DNA of 5,048 nucleotides from NCBI GenBank assembly GCA_900552155.1, contig URYU01000128.1, positions 1 to 5,048 on the forward strand, written 5' to 3'. This DNA comes from an uncultured Collinsella sp. (GTDB lineage: Bacteria > Actinomycetota > Coriobacteriia > Coriobacteriales > Coriobacteriaceae). The translations under genes and the position numbers were made by a program. Under the pieces are notes generated by a model. That model searched no databases. It was not told the origin of the DNA and saw only the letters and a list, made by a program, of their open reading frames with translations. Of the stretch, positions 4,026 through 5,048 are shown one piece after another. Position 1 is the stretch's first letter. Each line of letters starts with the position of its first letter.

Positions 4026-5048
4026 CTAATTCCAAGACTGTTGATGCTCTTCGTAGGTTTGCGAGAAGTACTCCTCGTCCTGCGTAATGTAGAAATACAG
4101 GTCATCGGAGTCGGTCGGCTCAAGCGTGGCCTTGAGTGCCTCGAGCGACGGAGAGCAGATGGGCGTGGGCAGAAGGCCCTCGTGCTTGTAGGTGTTATAG
4201 GGACTATCGCTCTGCAGGTCGTCGGCGGTAACCTCGCCACCGGTGACATACATCATGGTCGCATCGCTGTTGAGATAGCGCAGACAAACGAGCTTGCCGG
4301 CAAGACGGTTGTAGAAGACCGAGGCCACGTGCGCGCGCTGGTCGGCGGTGAGGCCCTCGCGCGCAACGATAGAGGCCAAGTTGACGATGTCGTAGTCGGA
4401 CATCTCCACACCGTAGCGTTCCTTGATCTTGGCTTCGCAGCTCGCAAAGTCAAGCGACTTGTACTCGGTCTTAAACTGATCGAGCATAGCGCGAATCACG
4501 CCATCGGCCGTCGGCGAATCACCCAACGAATAGGTCTTGGGGAACAAGAAACCCTCGAGCGAATCGTTGGCGGCGCCCTTAAGGAAGCTATAGTCGTCCA
4601 CGTAGTTGGAGGCCTTGGCCTGGTTGAGGAAGTCTTCCTTAGAGATGCTGTCGTAGGCCTGGGCCACACGGTCGGCGACTTGATCGACCGTCAGGCCCTC
4701 AGGGATAGTCAGCGCACTGGAGCCCGCGTTGGGGCCTTCCATGAGCTGCTGAACAACCTTGGTCGCATCCATGAGTGTGGTGAACGAATAATCACCAGGC
4801 TTGAGCGACATATCGGCGTTGAGCTTTTTCACCGCCGCATAATAATCCTTGGGATTTTCGACGATATGGTTCTCGGAGAGAATCGAGGCGATAGTATCGC
4901 CCGAAGCACCATCGGGAATGGTCACCGTAACCTGCTGACCAGCCGTGACCTTGGTATCCCCACCGGCAAAGAAGCCCTTGACGGCCGGTACGACAAAGAA
5001 AGCGATCGCAGCAAGCGCGAGCACCGACACCACAACGCCGATGATCAT
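4026..5048 (-). CDS. mltG: Endolytic murein transglycosylase MltG, N-terminus at or beyond window edge
   Basis: A membrane-anchored lytic transglycosylase that cuts nascent glycan strands in the periplasm-equivalent space and so sets strand length. 340 residues are visible. A hydrophobic anchor spans about 2-22, then a LysM-like/YceG N-terminal region (about 33-115), then the catalytic YceG domain. Recognised motifs are IPEGLT (115-120), LEGFLFPKTY (164-173), LASIVAREG (224-232) with catalytic E231, VASVFYNRL (241-249), SPYNTY (282-287) and GLLPTP (291-296). E231 aligns with E. coli E218, the second Glu of IIEKE; the first, non-catalytic one is Ala here. The ATG at 5048 coincides with the window edge. 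No basic residue precedes the membrane helix while K24 follows it, so by the positive-inside rule the true start is probably further upstream with a cytoplasmic tail. The stop is followed after 1 nt by the HAD gene. Confidence 0.93.
   Translation of the reverse strand: MIIGVVVSVLALAAIAFFVVPAVKGFFAGGDTKVTAGQQVTVTIPDGASGDTIASILSENHIVENPKDYYAAVKKLNADMSLKPGDYSFTTLMDATKVVQQLMEGPNAGSSALTIPEGLTVDQVADRVAQAYDSISKEDFLNQAKASNYVDDYSFLKGAANDSLEGFLFPKTYSLGDSPTADGVIRAMLDQFKTEYKSLDFASCEAKIKERYGVEMSDYDIVNLASIVAREGLTADQRAHVASVFYNRLAGKLVCLRYLNSDATMMYVTGGEVTADDLQSDSPYNTYKHEGLLPTPICSPSLEALKATLEPTDSDDLYFYITQDEEYFSQTYEEHQQSWN

Noticed and set aside
4025..4249. 75-residue N-terminal extension of the HAD phosphatase
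   Set aside because: It overlaps the conserved end of mltG and has Arg/Ser/Pro shadow composition; MRIFSPKRY at 4024 is the natural start.
4338..4376. Loss of the MltG catalytic glutamate (IVAREG instead of IVEKE)
   Set aside because: Counting the E. coli sequence from memory, the catalytic E218 is the second Glu of IIEKE, and that one is kept here as E231; only the first, variable position is Ala.

Overview
The window is a compact stretch of chromosome in which every recognisable gene lies on the minus strand. Transcription therefore runs from the high coordinates to the low ones: mltG, a YqeG-type HAD phosphatase, aroK, an aroB-like gene, pepP, then efp. GC is high (an estimate by eye of a little under 60 %). 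The protein sequences and the gene order aroK-aroB-pepP-efp suggest a gut-type actinobacterium of the class Coriobacteriia, with Collinsella the best guess. This assignment comes from family recognition and not from a search. No mobile element, CRISPR array, tRNA or rRNA was seen.

Layout. Positions 5048-1879 look like one tightly packed transcription unit. mltG (septum/cell-wall lytic transglycosylase) is followed after 1 nt by a 165-aa HAD phosphatase, after 8 nt by shikimate kinase, and then by the aroB-like gene, which overlaps aroK by 4 nt (ATGA). A 132-nt gap (1747-1878) follows. Most of it is filled by a 63-nt imperfect inverted repeat whose mismatches become G-U pairs only in minus-strand RNA. 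Next come pepP (616-1746), a strong intrinsic terminator (551-594), and efp with its own consensus -10 box. efp runs out of the window at base 1 after 152 of roughly 185 codons.

How the genes fit together. PepP (cleaves X-Pro bonds) and EF-P (relieves ribosome stalling at proline runs) are a common bacterial pair. AroK and AroB would normally be two steps of the shikimate pathway. Here AroK keeps its P-loop and shikimate-binding residues. The gene in the aroB position is full length and keeps the outline of the dehydroquinate-synthase fold, but it has lost essentially all NAD-, metal- and substrate-binding residues of that family. It also carries a cluster of four cysteines where the NAD glycine-rich motif should be.

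The main object of interest is this intact but active-site-less AroB homologue, kept in the ancestral operon position and probably translationally coupled to a functional-looking AroK. Second is the long RNA hairpin in front of pepP.
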